46,696 nucleotides of DNA, taken from contig KQ960873.1 of assembly GCA_001553355.1 (NCBI GenBank), positions 1-46,696 of the forward strand. The letters are read 5' to 3'. A program made the translations under genes and the position numbers. This DNA comes from Veillonellaceae bacterium DNF00626. GTDB taxonomy: Bacteria; Bacillota; Negativicutes; Veillonellales; Dialisteraceae. How positions within the stretch are numbered: position 1 is the first letter of the stretch; each line of letters starts with the position of its first letter. Positions 27,371 to 35,472 of this stretch are shown piece after piece. A model generated the notes under the pieces. That model was not told where the DNA came from and searched no databases. It saw nothing but the letters and a program-made list of their open reading frames with translations.

Positions 27371-27429
27371 TGCATTTATAAAATAGAAATAGAAATCCCG
27401 GTGCTTATACGGCATCGGGATTTTTATTG
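27371..27429 (+). repeat. Second copy of the ompM 3' end and terminator
   Basis: 59 bases nearly identical to 26693-26757: the last codons of ompM (TGCATTTATAAAATAG), the AGAAAT repeats (one unit fewer) and the whole terminator hairpin, here with a C-G pair replacing a T-G wobble. It suggests duplication, or loss of a tandem ompM paralogue. Confidence 0.85.
27393..27428 (+). terminator. Duplicate ompM-type terminator
   Basis: 12-bp stem AAATCCCGGTGC/GCATCGGGATTT, loop TTATACG, T-rich tail. No gene directly upstream needs it. Confidence 0.8.
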
Positions 27430-27573
27430 TGCGTTTTATAGGCATTTCAAGAAAAGGGTACACATATTTTCATGGTATACTCTTTTTGCTTAGCGTATTT
27501 TCTTGATTTTCAGGAAAAAGGCATATTATTTTGCTCTTTTATGAATAAAAGTTATAACATTTTGCTGAATTTA

Positions 27574-27582
27574 TGTTAAAAT
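27574..27582 (+). promoter_or_regulatory. Candidate extended -10 promoter of the importer operon
   Basis: TGTTAAAAT (27574-27582) matches an extended -10. No good -35 lies 17 bp upstream; an alternative is TTGCTC-16-TATAAC at 27531-27558. Confidence 0.4.
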
Positions 27583-27659
27583 GGAAAAGATGTCATCAAA
27601 TAGTGTATATTATGATAAAATTGATAAGGAAATCTTTTTATTTGAAAGGGGATGTTTTT

Positions 27660-28700
27660 ATGAAGTGGAAGGCGTTGCTTGCTTGTGCAGTAGCCGGAGC
27701 AGCACTGATGATGACAGGCTGCGGTGGTGACAAGACTGCTGATAAAGCGGCGGCAGGGCAGGATTTAAAGGGACAAAAGCTCGTTATGTATGTATCTTTC
27801 CATGAAGATACGGCAAAGGAATTGGCTGAATTATTCAAAAAGAAGACAGGGGCTGATGTGAGCTTTATTCGTTTACCTACCGGTGAGGCGTTGGCTCGTA
27901 TTATGGCTGAGAAGGATGCGCCTAAGGCGGATATTTGGCTCGGTGGTACAGCAGATGCGCATGCAAAGGCAGCGGCTGATGGCCTTTTAAAGGCTTATAA
28001 GTCTAAAAATGCAAATATGATTATGCCGGAATATCAAGATAAAGATGGATATTGGTATGGTACGTACTTGGAAGTTATGTCTATCGGATATAATGAAAAA
28101 CGGTTCAATGAAGAGTTTAAGCCGAAAGGTATCGAACCGCCGACAAAGTTGGAAGATTTACTTAAACCGGAATTTAAAGGGGAAATTATTATGCCTGATC
28201 CGAGAAAATCCGGTACGGGTCTTACTTTCATCAGTGCGATTCTTCAGAAGATGGGCCCTGAAAAGGGATGGGCTTATTTGAAAGCATTGAAATCTCAGGT
28301 AGCACAATTCACTCCATCCGGTTTTACTCCGGGACAGAAAGCAGGCGCAGGGGAATATTTAATTACTTTGAATTTCCTCTCTGATCAGCATTTGGTAAGT
28401 AATAAAGGACAGAAATTAGTTAGTACGATTTATGAGGATGCCGGTTGGACGGTTTGCCCGGTAGGAGAAATTAATAATAATGCACATTCTAAAGTGGCAG
28501 AAGCATTTATTGATTTCGTTTTGACTAAGGAAGCAGGAGACATACTGGTTAAAACGACGAATGGTATTGCTTGCAATCCCGATGTAGCTCCGCCGAAAGA
28601 TACGCCGGCGTTAAAGGATTTGACACTTTTCAAGGCTTATGATTTGGTGAAGGCCGGTGCTGAAAAGATGCAAAACTGTGAGAAGTTTTTTGCTGAATAG
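27660..28700 (+). CDS. ABC transporter solute-binding lipoprotein, FbpA/AfuA-like
   Basis: 346 aa from ATG 27660; an upstream in-frame ATG adds residues lacking signal-peptide character. Lipobox LMMTGC (Cys at about residue 19) anchors it to the membrane. The mature protein is a family-1 type II binding protein (LVMYVSFHEDTAKELAELF..., PKADIWLGGTADAHAKA...). This family takes up ferric iron, phosphonates or hexose phosphates. The paired tyrosines of iron-binding FbpA are not evident, so the substrate is open. First gene of a three-gene operon. Confidence 0.85.
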   Translation: MKWKALLACAVAGAALMMTGCGGDKTADKAAAGQDLKGQKLVMYVSFHEDTAKELAELFKKKTGADVSFIRLPTGEALARIMAEKDAPKADIWLGGTADAHAKAAADGLLKAYKSKNANMIMPEYQDKDGYWYGTYLEVMSIGYNEKRFNEEFKPKGIEPPTKLEDLLKPEFKGEIIMPDPRKSGTGLTFISAILQKMGPEKGWAYLKALKSQVAQFTPSGFTPGQKAGAGEYLITLNFLSDQHLVSNKGQKLVSTIYEDAGWTVCPVGEINNNAHSKVAEAFIDFVLTKEAGDILVKTTNGIACNPDVAPPKDTPALKDLTLFKAYDLVKAGAEKMQNCEKFFAE

Positions 28701-28718
28701 TTGTAATGAGTGAGAAAG

Positions 28719-28748
28719 AGCCTCCGCCTCGGTGGGGGCTACTTTTTT
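28719..28748 (+). terminator. Terminator/attenuator between binding protein and permease
   Basis: Stem AGCCTCCGCC/GGTGGGGGCT (two wobbles) and six T. It would let the binding protein be made in excess over the permease. Confidence 0.8.
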
Positions 28749-28829
28749 GAGGGATCTCATGTAATGATGAGGTCATCCTGTTTCTTTATGAAATAAGAGA
28801 ATAAAGACTTTTTTAGATGAGGAATGGAC

Positions 28830-30491
28830 ATGAATGAAAAAGACACCGGGCATGAACATACCGGTATACGATCAGAGTTGAAGGTGCTTTTTCGGGAACC
28901 GCCGTTATTGATTAGTATCTTGGCGGTATTCCTGTTATTTGCTGTTTTTATTATTTATCCGTTTGTAAAAATATTGTGGGTACCGTCGGCGGCGGATTGG
29001 ATGCGCACTGTGACGGGATCTGAGTTTGCGGAAGTTTTTTCCCATACGATTATTTCTTCTTTGTTGGCGACTACTACGGCTATTATTTTTGGCTTTATTT
29101 TTGCTTATGCCGTCAATTATACGAATATGCCGGGGAAACGTTTTTTCCGTGTAGTGGCGCTTTTGCCTACTATGGCGCCGTCAGTGGTGAGCGGCTTGGC
29201 GTTTATCATGCTTTTTGGTCGGCGTGGATTTATCACTTGGGATATTCTGCATTTGCAGGTGGATTTGTATGGGCCGGTGGGTCTTTGGGTGGCACAAACT
29301 ATCGCCTTTTTCCCATTGGCGTATATTACTATTTCCGGGGTATTGAAAAATATCAGTCCGAATTTGGAGTTGGCAGCACAAAATTTGGGCGCGCGCGGTT
29401 GGCATTTATTTCGTACTGTTACACTTCGTTTAGCGACACCGGGTATACTGAGCGCCTTCCTTTTGGTGGCTATTAATTCATTGGCAGATTTCGGGAATCC
29501 TATGCTTGTAGGCGGAAATTATCACGTCCTTGCTACGGAAGCTTATGCACAGGTGACCGGCGCATGGGATATGCCTATGGGCGCTACGCTATCCGTATTT
29601 CTTGTCATTCCTACATTGATTGTATTTTTCGTGCAGCGTTATTATTTAGAAAAACATTCTTATGTGACGGTGACAGGAAAGCCGGTGGCAGGATTGATTC
29701 GCATTACAGTAGGGCCCGTAGCGACTTGGCTTTTTTGGCTTTTCTGTATGCTTGTTTCACTGACCATATTAATGATTATCGGGATCGTGATTCTCTTTGC
29801 CTTTACAGTGGCTTTTGGCGCTGATTACACCTTCACTTTGAACTATTTCAAAGAAGGCGTAGTTAATTCGGGAGTCATGCTCAATTCTTGGATAGCATCT
29901 ATGGCGACAGCAGCTATTTCTACTATTTTTGGTATTGCTTTGGCGTTTCTTACCATACGGAAAAAATTCCCCGGTCGGCGCATGATGGATTTTCTCGCCA
30001 TGCTTCCGGTATCACTTCCGGGGACATTTATCGGCTTGGCTTTGATATTGGCCTTTAATGACGGGCCACTTGAATTGACAGGTACGTTGGGAATTATCGT
30101 TTTAGGTATGACACTTCGTCAGCTGCCCGTGGGATATAGGCAGGCGGTGGCAGGGCTTTCGCAAATTGAAAGCTCTTTAGAGCAGGCATCCACCAATCTG
30201 GGGGCGAATAGCTTGACGACCTTTAGGAAAGTGGTACTTCCGATGTTGAAAAATTCCCTTTCTGTGAGCTTTGTTTATGCCTTCATGCGGTCTATGAATA
30301 CTTTGAGTACCGTCATATTTCTTGTATCACCGGAATGGAACTTGGCGTCCATTAATATCATGAGCCTTGCCAATCAAGGATTTCTTCCCACAGCCAGTGC
30401 GACGGCGGTCGGGATCATGCTTGTCATCTATGTCACTTTTGGCGTAGTTAAACTTATATTCCGTGATAAAATTAATATTTTTGATTTATAA
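28830..30491 (+). CDS. ABC transporter permease, FbpB-like fused double domain
   Basis: 553 aa from ATG 28830, which suits the GAGG at 28819-28822; the ATG at 28824 is too close to it. About twelve hydrophobic segments in two homologous halves, each with an EAA-type loop for the ATPase (LELAAQNLGARGWHLFRTV and LEQASTNLGANSLTTFRKV). This is the fused permease of the Fe3+/phosphonate/sugar-phosphate importer family. It lies between the binding protein and the ATPase. Confidence 0.9.
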   Translation: MNEKDTGHEHTGIRSELKVLFREPPLLISILAVFLLFAVFIIYPFVKILWVPSAADWMRTVTGSEFAEVFSHTIISSLLATTTAIIFGFIFAYAVNYTNMPGKRFFRVVALLPTMAPSVVSGLAFIMLFGRRGFITWDILHLQVDLYGPVGLWVAQTIAFFPLAYITISGVLKNISPNLELAAQNLGARGWHLFRTVTLRLATPGILSAFLLVAINSLADFGNPMLVGGNYHVLATEAYAQVTGAWDMPMGATLSVFLVIPTLIVFFVQRYYLEKHSYVTVTGKPVAGLIRITVGPVATWLFWLFCMLVSLTILMIIGIVILFAFTVAFGADYTFTLNYFKEGVVNSGVMLNSWIASMATAAISTIFGIALAFLTIRKKFPGRRMMDFLAMLPVSLPGTFIGLALILAFNDGPLELTGTLGIIVLGMTLRQLPVGYRQAVAGLSQIESSLEQASTNLGANSLTTFRKVVLPMLKNSLSVSFVYAFMRSMNTLSTVIFLVSPEWNLASINIMSLANQGFLPTASATAVGIMLVIYVTFGVVKLIFRDKINIFDL

Positions 30492-30515
30492 TCCATGCGA
30501 GATAGAGGTAAAAAA

Positions 30516-31574
30516 ATGTCGGATTTAGTATTGCAATTGAAAAAAATTAATAAATATTTTGGAAAGACTCATGTCATTCATGATGTGAATATTGATTTCC
30601 GTAAAGGAGATTTTGTTACTTTCTTAGGCCCGTCAGGTTGTGGAAAAACCACACTTCTCCGCATGGTGGCAGGATTTTATGAACCGGATGATGGGGAAAT
30701 ACTTTTGAAAGGCGAACGCATTGAACGCATACCGCCGTATGGAAGAAATACAGCGATGGTATTTCAAGAATATGCTTTATTTCCGCATATGAATGTTTTT
30801 GATAATGTGGCATACGGACTCCATGTGAAAAATGCGACAAAAGAAGAGGTAAAAGAAAAAGTAAAGAATGCCTTAGTTCTTATGCAATTGGAAGGAATGG
30901 AAGACAGATTCCCGAACCAAATGTCCGGTGGGCAGCAGCAACGTGTAGCCGTGGCGAGAGCCCTTGTCATGGATCCGGATGTGCTTCTTCTTGACGAACC
31001 CCTTTCCAACTTAGATGCCAAATTAAGAGAAAAAGTGCGCGTAGAATTAAGAGACATACAAAAAAAGATGGGACTTTCAACCATTTACGTCACCCACGAC
31101 CAATCGGAAGCCCTTTCCATGTCGGATATGATTGTCGTCTTAAAAGATGGTTACGTTCATCAAATAGGGACACCGCAAGAAATATATTTCCAGCCGAAAA
31201 CTCCTTTTGTGGCAGATTTCATCGGCACAACGAATCTTCTTGATGTGACAGGAAACGGAAAGACCGAAGTGATGTATCAATCGGTGAAAATACCGATGGA
31301 ACGAGAAGTAAAAGATGGGCAAATATATTGTCTGAGCATTCGCCCGGAATCGCTATTTCTGTCCTTCTCACCTTTAGAAGAAAATGTCAATATCCGTGTT
31401 ACCGTAATGAATCAAATGTTTTTAGGCGAGAAAGTGAGATACTTCGTTCAAGATGATTTTGGAAAAGAATGGATCATCGACATGTTTGACCCCGGGAGAA
31501 CGATATTAGAAGGCGAATTATACGCCACCTTCCCGGCAGAAAAAGCATGGCTCATCGAAGACTTAAAGAAATAA
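30516..31574 (+). CDS. ABC transporter ATP-binding protein, FbpC/PotA-like
   Basis: 352 aa from ATG 30516, placed by AGAGGT; an ATG at 30495 would add seven residues. Walker A GPSGCGKTT, Q-loop FQEYALF, signature MSGGQQQRVAVARAL, Walker B VLLLDEPLSNLD and switch His in YVTHDQSEAL are intact. A C-terminal TOBE-type domain (about 235-352) may regulate transport. Energises the permease encoded upstream. Confidence 0.93.
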   Translation: MSDLVLQLKKINKYFGKTHVIHDVNIDFRKGDFVTFLGPSGCGKTTLLRMVAGFYEPDDGEILLKGERIERIPPYGRNTAMVFQEYALFPHMNVFDNVAYGLHVKNATKEEVKEKVKNALVLMQLEGMEDRFPNQMSGGQQQRVAVARALVMDPDVLLLDEPLSNLDAKLREKVRVELRDIQKKMGLSTIYVTHDQSEALSMSDMIVVLKDGYVHQIGTPQEIYFQPKTPFVADFIGTTNLLDVTGNGKTEVMYQSVKIPMEREVKDGQIYCLSIRPESLFLSFSPLEENVNIRVTVMNQMFLGEKVRYFVQDDFGKEWIIDMFDPGRTILEGELYATFPAEKAWLIEDLKK

Positions 31575-31586
31575 AACGAAGACAAA

Positions 31587-31621
31587 TAAAAAGGACTCGA
31601 ACAAAAGTCGAGCCCTTTTTT
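31587..31621. terminator. Bidirectional terminator, importer operon and arsR-like gene
   Basis: AAAAAGG-A-CTCGA / TCGAG-C-CCTTTTT with loop ACAAAAG; the single A-C mismatch becomes G-T on the minus strand. Confidence 0.8.
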
Positions 31622-31638
31622 CGTGAAATAAAATCATT

Positions 31639-32007
31639 TTACTCATGTGGAAGTGTAATTTTTGCAATGGAATCGATAGCGCGATGAAGTTCCTGCACCG
31701 TTTCCGTTTCCGTTGATGTATAATACATTTCCTTTCCGTCACGTTTAGCCGTAATCAGACCGCAAGCCTTTAACAGACGAAGATGATGAGATACCGCCGG
31801 ACTACTCATATCCATCATAGCGGCGATATTGATGACACACTCCTCTGTATGGCACAGAATCCAAAAAATCTTTAGCCGAGTAGGATCAGATAACTGCTTG
31901 AGTAGAAGTGATACATCCTCAATCGTTTTCTTTGATGGAACATGCTCCATGACTGCTTTTTCACCTTCCCCGTGATAATGGGGGAGCTGTGTGATTGTTT
32001 TTATCAT
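31639..32007 (-). CDS. ArsR/SmtB-family metal-responsive repressor
   Basis: 122 aa winged-helix protein. The recognition helix region is SSPAVSHHLRLLKACGLI and the wing KRDGKEMYYTST. Possible metal ligands: a His-containing N-terminal tail (HYHGEGEKAVMEH), one Cys in the alpha-3 segment EECVINIA (a degenerate ELCVCD), and His residues in the last helix. It is divergent from a P1B metal ATPase operon, so it very likely represses that operon until Zn, Cd or Pb binds. AGAGGT precedes the ATG. Confidence 0.88.
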   Translation of the reverse strand: MIKTITQLPHYHGEGEKAVMEHVPSKKTIEDVSLLLKQLSDPTRLKIFWILCHTEECVINIAAMMDMSSPAVSHHLRLLKACGLITAKRDGKEMYYTSTETETVQELHRAIDSIAKITLPHE

Positions 32008-32042
32008 TTTTATTTACCTCTTTGTCATAATGTAATATCTTT

Positions 32043-32071
32043 ATTTTACGTGTACTTTCAGAAAAATTCAA
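32043..32071 (-). promoter_or_regulatory. Promoter of the arsR-like gene
   Basis: On the minus strand: TTGAAT (32071-32066), 17-bp spacer, TAAAAT (32048-32043), about 35 nt before the start codon. Confidence 0.5.
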
Positions 32072-32121
32072 CAGGGATATATGATTTTCCTAACAATAAA
32101 ATGATTTTTTGATAAATACAT

Positions 32122-32150
32122 TTGACAAAAACAAAAAAGAAAGGTATTAT
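32122..32150 (+). promoter_or_regulatory. Promoter of the metal-efflux operon
   Basis: Perfect TTGACA (32122-32127), 17-bp spacer, TATTAT (32145-32150). The AT-rich inverted repeat at 32164-32178 lies just after the expected start site. Confidence 0.75.
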
Positions 32151-32161
32151 AAAGAAAATAA

Positions 32162-32180
32162 TTAATTAACTGTTTAATCG
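32162..32180 (+). promoter_or_regulatory. Candidate ArsR-family operator
   Basis: Imperfect inverted repeat ATTAA-CTGT-TTAAT just downstream of the -10, ending in TGTTTAATCG. The reverse complement CGATTAAACA recurs at 32454-32463 before the ATPase gene. Position and symmetry fit a repressor site; binding is inferred. Confidence 0.5.
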
Positions 32181-32196
32181 TAGAAACGGAGAAAAT

Positions 32197-32421
32197 ATAA
32201 AAAAGAGTTATCATATAGAATTAGACTGTGCCGGTTGTGCCGTGAAAATAGAAGACGCGGCGAAAGCGATTGCCGGCGTGAAAGATTGCGTTGTAAATTT
32301 CATGATGGGAAAGATGTATGTGGAATTTGACGGAAAACCGGACGTGAAAACAGTCATGAGTGAAGTTTACAAAAATTGCAAAAAAGTTGAAAGTGATTGT
32401 GAAATTGAGTTGAATGAATGA
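32197..32421 (+). CDS. Small HMA-domain metallochaperone with apparent ATA start
   Basis: 74 aa if read from ATA 32197, reading (M)KKSYHIELDCAGCAVKIED... with the metal-binding DCAGC at residues 10-14 and a full ferredoxin-like HMA domain (VKDCVVNFMMGKMYVEF). There is no ATG, GTG or TTG between the in-frame TAA at 32167 and the CxxC; GGAG at 32188-32191 is 5 nt before the ATA. CTG at 32170 is the only other option. The frame is open and clearly conserved, so it is a real gene. It likely carries metal to, or stands in for, the missing N-terminal HMA of the ATPase. Confidence 0.82.
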   Translation: MKKSYHIELDCAGCAVKIEDAAKAIAGVKDCVVNFMMGKMYVEFDGKPDVKTVMSEVYKNCKKVESDCEIELNE

Positions 32422-32430
32422 ACGGAGAAA

Positions 32431-32460
32431 ATGAAGTATTTCTTTTCGCTTAACGATTAA
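32431..32460 (+). CDS. Possible 9-codon leader peptide
   Basis: ATG with GGAG just upstream, encoding MKYFFSLND, between the HMA gene and the ATPase gene. The preceding ACGGAGAAAAT repeats the sequence in front of the HMA gene, so it may simply be a duplicated ribosome binding site. Speculative. Confidence 0.2.
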   Translation: MKYFFSLND

Positions 32461-32488
32461 ACAAATGCTTAATTATCTGGAGGCTATC

Positions 32489-34399
32489 TTGAATAATAAA
32501 CAAAAAAGAAATCTCATGCGGATTATCCTTGCTGCCATGATGATGGCGGGCTTTTATTTCATCGAAGTAGAAGGCACATTACGTTTTTATTTGTACCTGA
32601 TTCCGTACCTTGTTATCGGGTATGATATTTTATGGAAAGCCGTTAAAGGAATCAGAAATAAGCAACCTTTTAATGAAAATTTACTGATGGCTGTGGCTAC
32701 CTTAGGGGCGATTGCTTTGGGCGTTTACGGTGACGGCGATTATACCGAAGCGATTGCAGTTATGCTATTTTATCAAATCGGTGAATGGTTTCAAAGTTAT
32801 GCCATCGGGAAGAGCCGGAGAAATATTTCCGATCTTATGGATATTCGCCCTGATTACGCCAATGTGGAAGATGAAAATGGACAGTTGGTAAAAGTCGATC
32901 CCGATGAAGTGGAAGTGGGTACGGAAATTGTGGTTCGCGTCGGAGAAAAAGTGCCTATCGATGGCGTGGTGGTGGAAGGAAGATCTACATTGCACACCGG
33001 GGCGCTTACCGGGGAAAGTATTCCTCGTGACGTGGAAGAAGGCGATGATATCGTCAGCGGTTGTATCAATCTCTCCGGTCTATTGAAAATACGTACGACC
33101 AAAGAGTTTGGTGATTCTACGGTATCAAAAATATTGGAATTGGTGGAAAGCGCCGGGACAAGAAAATCAAAAGCTGAGAATTTTATTACTCGCTTTGCTA
33201 AAGTATATACACCTATCGTCGTGGCGGCGGCGGTGGCATTAGCGATTATCCCGCCTATTATCAATAGCGGTTTCTTAGGTGCCGATGCTAATTGGAGTAC
33301 GTGGATTTATCGAGCATTGACGTTCCTTGTTATCAGTTGCCCTTGCGCCTTAGTGATTAGCATTCCTCTGACATTCTTCGCCGGTATCGGCGGTGCCGGT
33401 CGGGAAGGAATTTTGATCAAAGGCTCTAATTACATGGAAATTTTATCTCAAGTAAAAACGGTGGTATTTGATAAAACGGGTACACTGACGAAAGGTGTCT
33501 TTGCAGTCACAGCAGCACATCCGGAGACCATTAAGCCGAAAGATTTACTGCATTTGACAGCGCATGTCGAACGATACTCCACACATCCTATTGCAGCGTC
33601 CCTTCGAGCAGCCTATCCTAATGAATCAGATCGTTGTCACGTAACCAAAGCAGAAGAAATAGTCGGTCAAGGCATTCGTGCAGATGTGAATGGTGATGTC
33701 GTTTGTGTAGGAAATACGAAAATGATGAAAGCCATCGGTGTCGAATGGAAAGATTGCGACCGCGTAGGAAGTATCATTCATGTAGCGATCAACGGTACTT
33801 ACGTAGGGCATATTGTCATCTCCGATGTGATTAAAGACACATCAAAAGAAGCCATACAAGCACTAAAAAACATAGGCGTGAAGAAAACAGTCATGCTTAC
33901 CGGAGATGCAGATAATGTGGCACAAGAGGTAGGTAAGGCATTAAATTTAGATAAAGTATATAGCCGTCTTCTCCCGGGCGACAAAGTAGGACAAGTAGAG
34001 CGTCTGTTAAAAGAAAACAAAGGCAAAGGGAAATTGGCCTTCGTCGGTGACGGTATCAACGATGCACCTGTACTGACAAGAGCAGACATCGGAATTGCCA
34101 TGGGCGCTATGGGCGCTGATGCAGCAATCGAGGCGGCGGATGTAGTACTCATGGACGATAATCCTTTGAAAATATCCGAAGCCATCAAATTATCACGGAA
34201 ATGCATAGGTATCGTGAAAGAAAATATATGGCTCTCCATCGGCGTAAAAGTGATTTGTCTCCTTTTAGGTGCGGTAGGCATTGCGAATATGTGGTTTGCC
34301 ATCTTCGCCGACGTCGGTGTCATGGTCATTGCCGTACTCAATGCGATCAGGGTACTTTTCACCGGAAAGAAAATAGAAATTATCGAAAAAACAGCATAA
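32489..34399 (+). CDS. P1B-type heavy-metal ATPase (Zn/Cd/Pb type)
   Basis: 636 aa from TTG 32489, 5 nt after GGAGG (32479-32483); an upstream ATG at 32465 has no such site. Domains: transmembrane helices, A-domain (TGESIPR), the ion-pathway motif SCPCALV, P-domain DKTGTLTKG, nucleotide domain HP (STHPIAASL), and GDGINDAPVLTRADIGIAMG. CPC and the C-terminal region fit Zn2+/Cd2+/Pb2+ export. It lacks an N-terminal HMA domain, which is encoded by the separate small gene upstream. Controlled probably by the divergent ArsR-family repressor. Confidence 0.92.
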   Translation: MNNKQKRNLMRIILAAMMMAGFYFIEVEGTLRFYLYLIPYLVIGYDILWKAVKGIRNKQPFNENLLMAVATLGAIALGVYGDGDYTEAIAVMLFYQIGEWFQSYAIGKSRRNISDLMDIRPDYANVEDENGQLVKVDPDEVEVGTEIVVRVGEKVPIDGVVVEGRSTLHTGALTGESIPRDVEEGDDIVSGCINLSGLLKIRTTKEFGDSTVSKILELVESAGTRKSKAENFITRFAKVYTPIVVAAAVALAIIPPIINSGFLGADANWSTWIYRALTFLVISCPCALVISIPLTFFAGIGGAGREGILIKGSNYMEILSQVKTVVFDKTGTLTKGVFAVTAAHPETIKPKDLLHLTAHVERYSTHPIAASLRAAYPNESDRCHVTKAEEIVGQGIRADVNGDVVCVGNTKMMKAIGVEWKDCDRVGSIIHVAINGTYVGHIVISDVIKDTSKEAIQALKNIGVKKTVMLTGDADNVAQEVGKALNLDKVYSRLLPGDKVGQVERLLKENKGKGKLAFVGDGINDAPVLTRADIGIAMGAMGADAAIEAADVVLMDDNPLKISEAIKLSRKCIGIVKENIWLSIGVKVICLLLGAVGIANMWFAIFADVGVMVIAVLNAIRVLFTGKKIEIIEKTA

Positions 34400-34403
34400 C
34401 AAT

Positions 34404-34440
34404 AAAAAATTCTGCGGAATTCCCTGCCGCAGAATTTTTT
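34404..34440. terminator. Bidirectional terminator after the metal ATPase
   Basis: Perfect 14-bp stem AAAAAATTCTGCGG/CCGCAGAATTTTTT with a 9-nt loop, between convergent genes. Confidence 0.92.
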
Positions 34441-34468
34441 ATTGCCTCTTTTAGCGTTACTATTTCCT

Positions 34469-34948
34469 TTATAATGTAAAATCTTGTGCCGCTTCGCCGG
34501 GTTTGTCCAAGTGGGTGACTATTTCCGCATACTCATTTTGAAGGAAATAAGACACCAAATTGAGGAGCGTGCGAAGAAGATCCGGCTCGAAATGATTCGG
34601 GCGTGATGTGGTGGTCATGTCTAAAAAGACGTGATTTTCCTCATCTACGGAATATTTGAAGACACCGTGCCGCTTGTTGAGTTGATTGAGGTAATGAAAA
34701 AAATCTTTCCGGCGCTTGTCGGTCGGGGCGGTGCCTAAGTGGACACGAAGAACAGTATACATGCTGTTGTCCGTGAGAATGGTAGTGACTAAGCGGTGAT
34801 CTCCTGCCGGTAGAGTAGTGAGAAATGCGATGGTATCCATGGGCCCGCCTAAGGCTTCACGACGGAAAAAATTGAGATTGTTTTCTTTCATATATGTTTC
34901 TAATGCATCGGCTTTTAGATTTTTGCCGGGTGTAAACGATGTGGACAT
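34469..34948 (-). CDS. YbjN-like small protein, function unknown
   Basis: 159 aa from the ATG at 34948, which has AAGGAGG five bases upstream; a longer reading to 35017 lacks support. No signal peptide. The layout (hydrophobic strand TIAFLTTLPAGDHRLVTTILTD, then RKDFFHYLNQLNKRHGVFKYSVDEENHVFLDM, then a helix DLLRTLLNLVSYFLQNEY) recalls the YbjN / secretion-chaperone-like fold, but I do not recognise it firmly. It is convergent with the metal ATPase and divergent from the DUF1294 gene. Confidence 0.65.
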   Translation of the reverse strand: MSTSFTPGKNLKADALETYMKENNLNFFRREALGGPMDTIAFLTTLPAGDHRLVTTILTDNSMYTVLRVHLGTAPTDKRRKDFFHYLNQLNKRHGVFKYSVDEENHVFLDMTTTSRPNHFEPDLLRTLLNLVSYFLQNEYAEIVTHLDKPGEAAQDFTL

Positions 34949-35032
34949 AAGTGCCTCCTTGACAGCGTTTTTTGTTTTATGTACGCTACTATTAGTTATA
35001 TTTATTATAAAGGACAAGGAAATAAATTAATA

Positions 35033-35287
35033 GTGAATTTTTCATTGATGTATTTTTGGCTTTTTATGAATATCGCAACTTTTTTTCTCTATGCTTGGGA
35101 TAAGAGACAGGCAAAGAGAAAAGCGTGGCGAGTGTCGGAGCGTAAACTTCTTCTGTGGGCCTTTCTTGGCGGTGCAGTGGGAGCATTTTTTGCCATGTTT
35201 CTTTTTCATCACAAAACACGGCATCGGACATTCATGTACCTTGTTCCGTGCTTTATATTTCTCCATCTTTTTCTTCTTTTGTCGTAG
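35033..35287 (+). CDS. DUF1294 small membrane protein
   Basis: About 84 aa if started at GTG 35033 (AAGGA 11 nt upstream); ATG 35048 is the alternative. It has hydrophobic segments at the N-terminus, middle and C-terminus, and the family pattern FFLYAWDKRQAKRKAWRVSE, LLLWAFLGGAVGAF, FHHKTRHRTF. Function unknown. It is divergent from the YbjN-like gene; a weak promoter (TTGACA at 34959) may drive it. Confidence 0.75.
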   Translation: MNFSLMYFWLFMNIATFFLYAWDKRQAKRKAWRVSERKLLLWAFLGGAVGAFFAMFLFHHKTRHRTFMYLVPCFIFLHLFLLLS

Positions 35288-35372
35288 GGAAATAGGTTTA
35301 TACATTGTCAAGAAAATTTTTCCGGGGGATAAAACTATTTCTTTGGGTAAATATATTAAATGCGTACTAAAT

Positions 35373-35401
35373 TTGATTTAACTAAGGTCTGTATATATAA
35401 T
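35373..35401 (+). promoter_or_regulatory. Promoter of the DtxR-family regulator
   Basis: TTGATT (35373-35378), 17-bp spacer, TATAAT (35396-35401). The spacer region (TTTAACTAAGGT) is AT-rich and imperfectly symmetric, a possible autoregulatory site. Confidence 0.6.
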
Positions 35402-35472
35402 TGTATGGAGAGAATTGATATGAGGTAAAGGGCATTTTTGGGGAAGTGTTTGGAATGAAGGGGTATAAGTTG

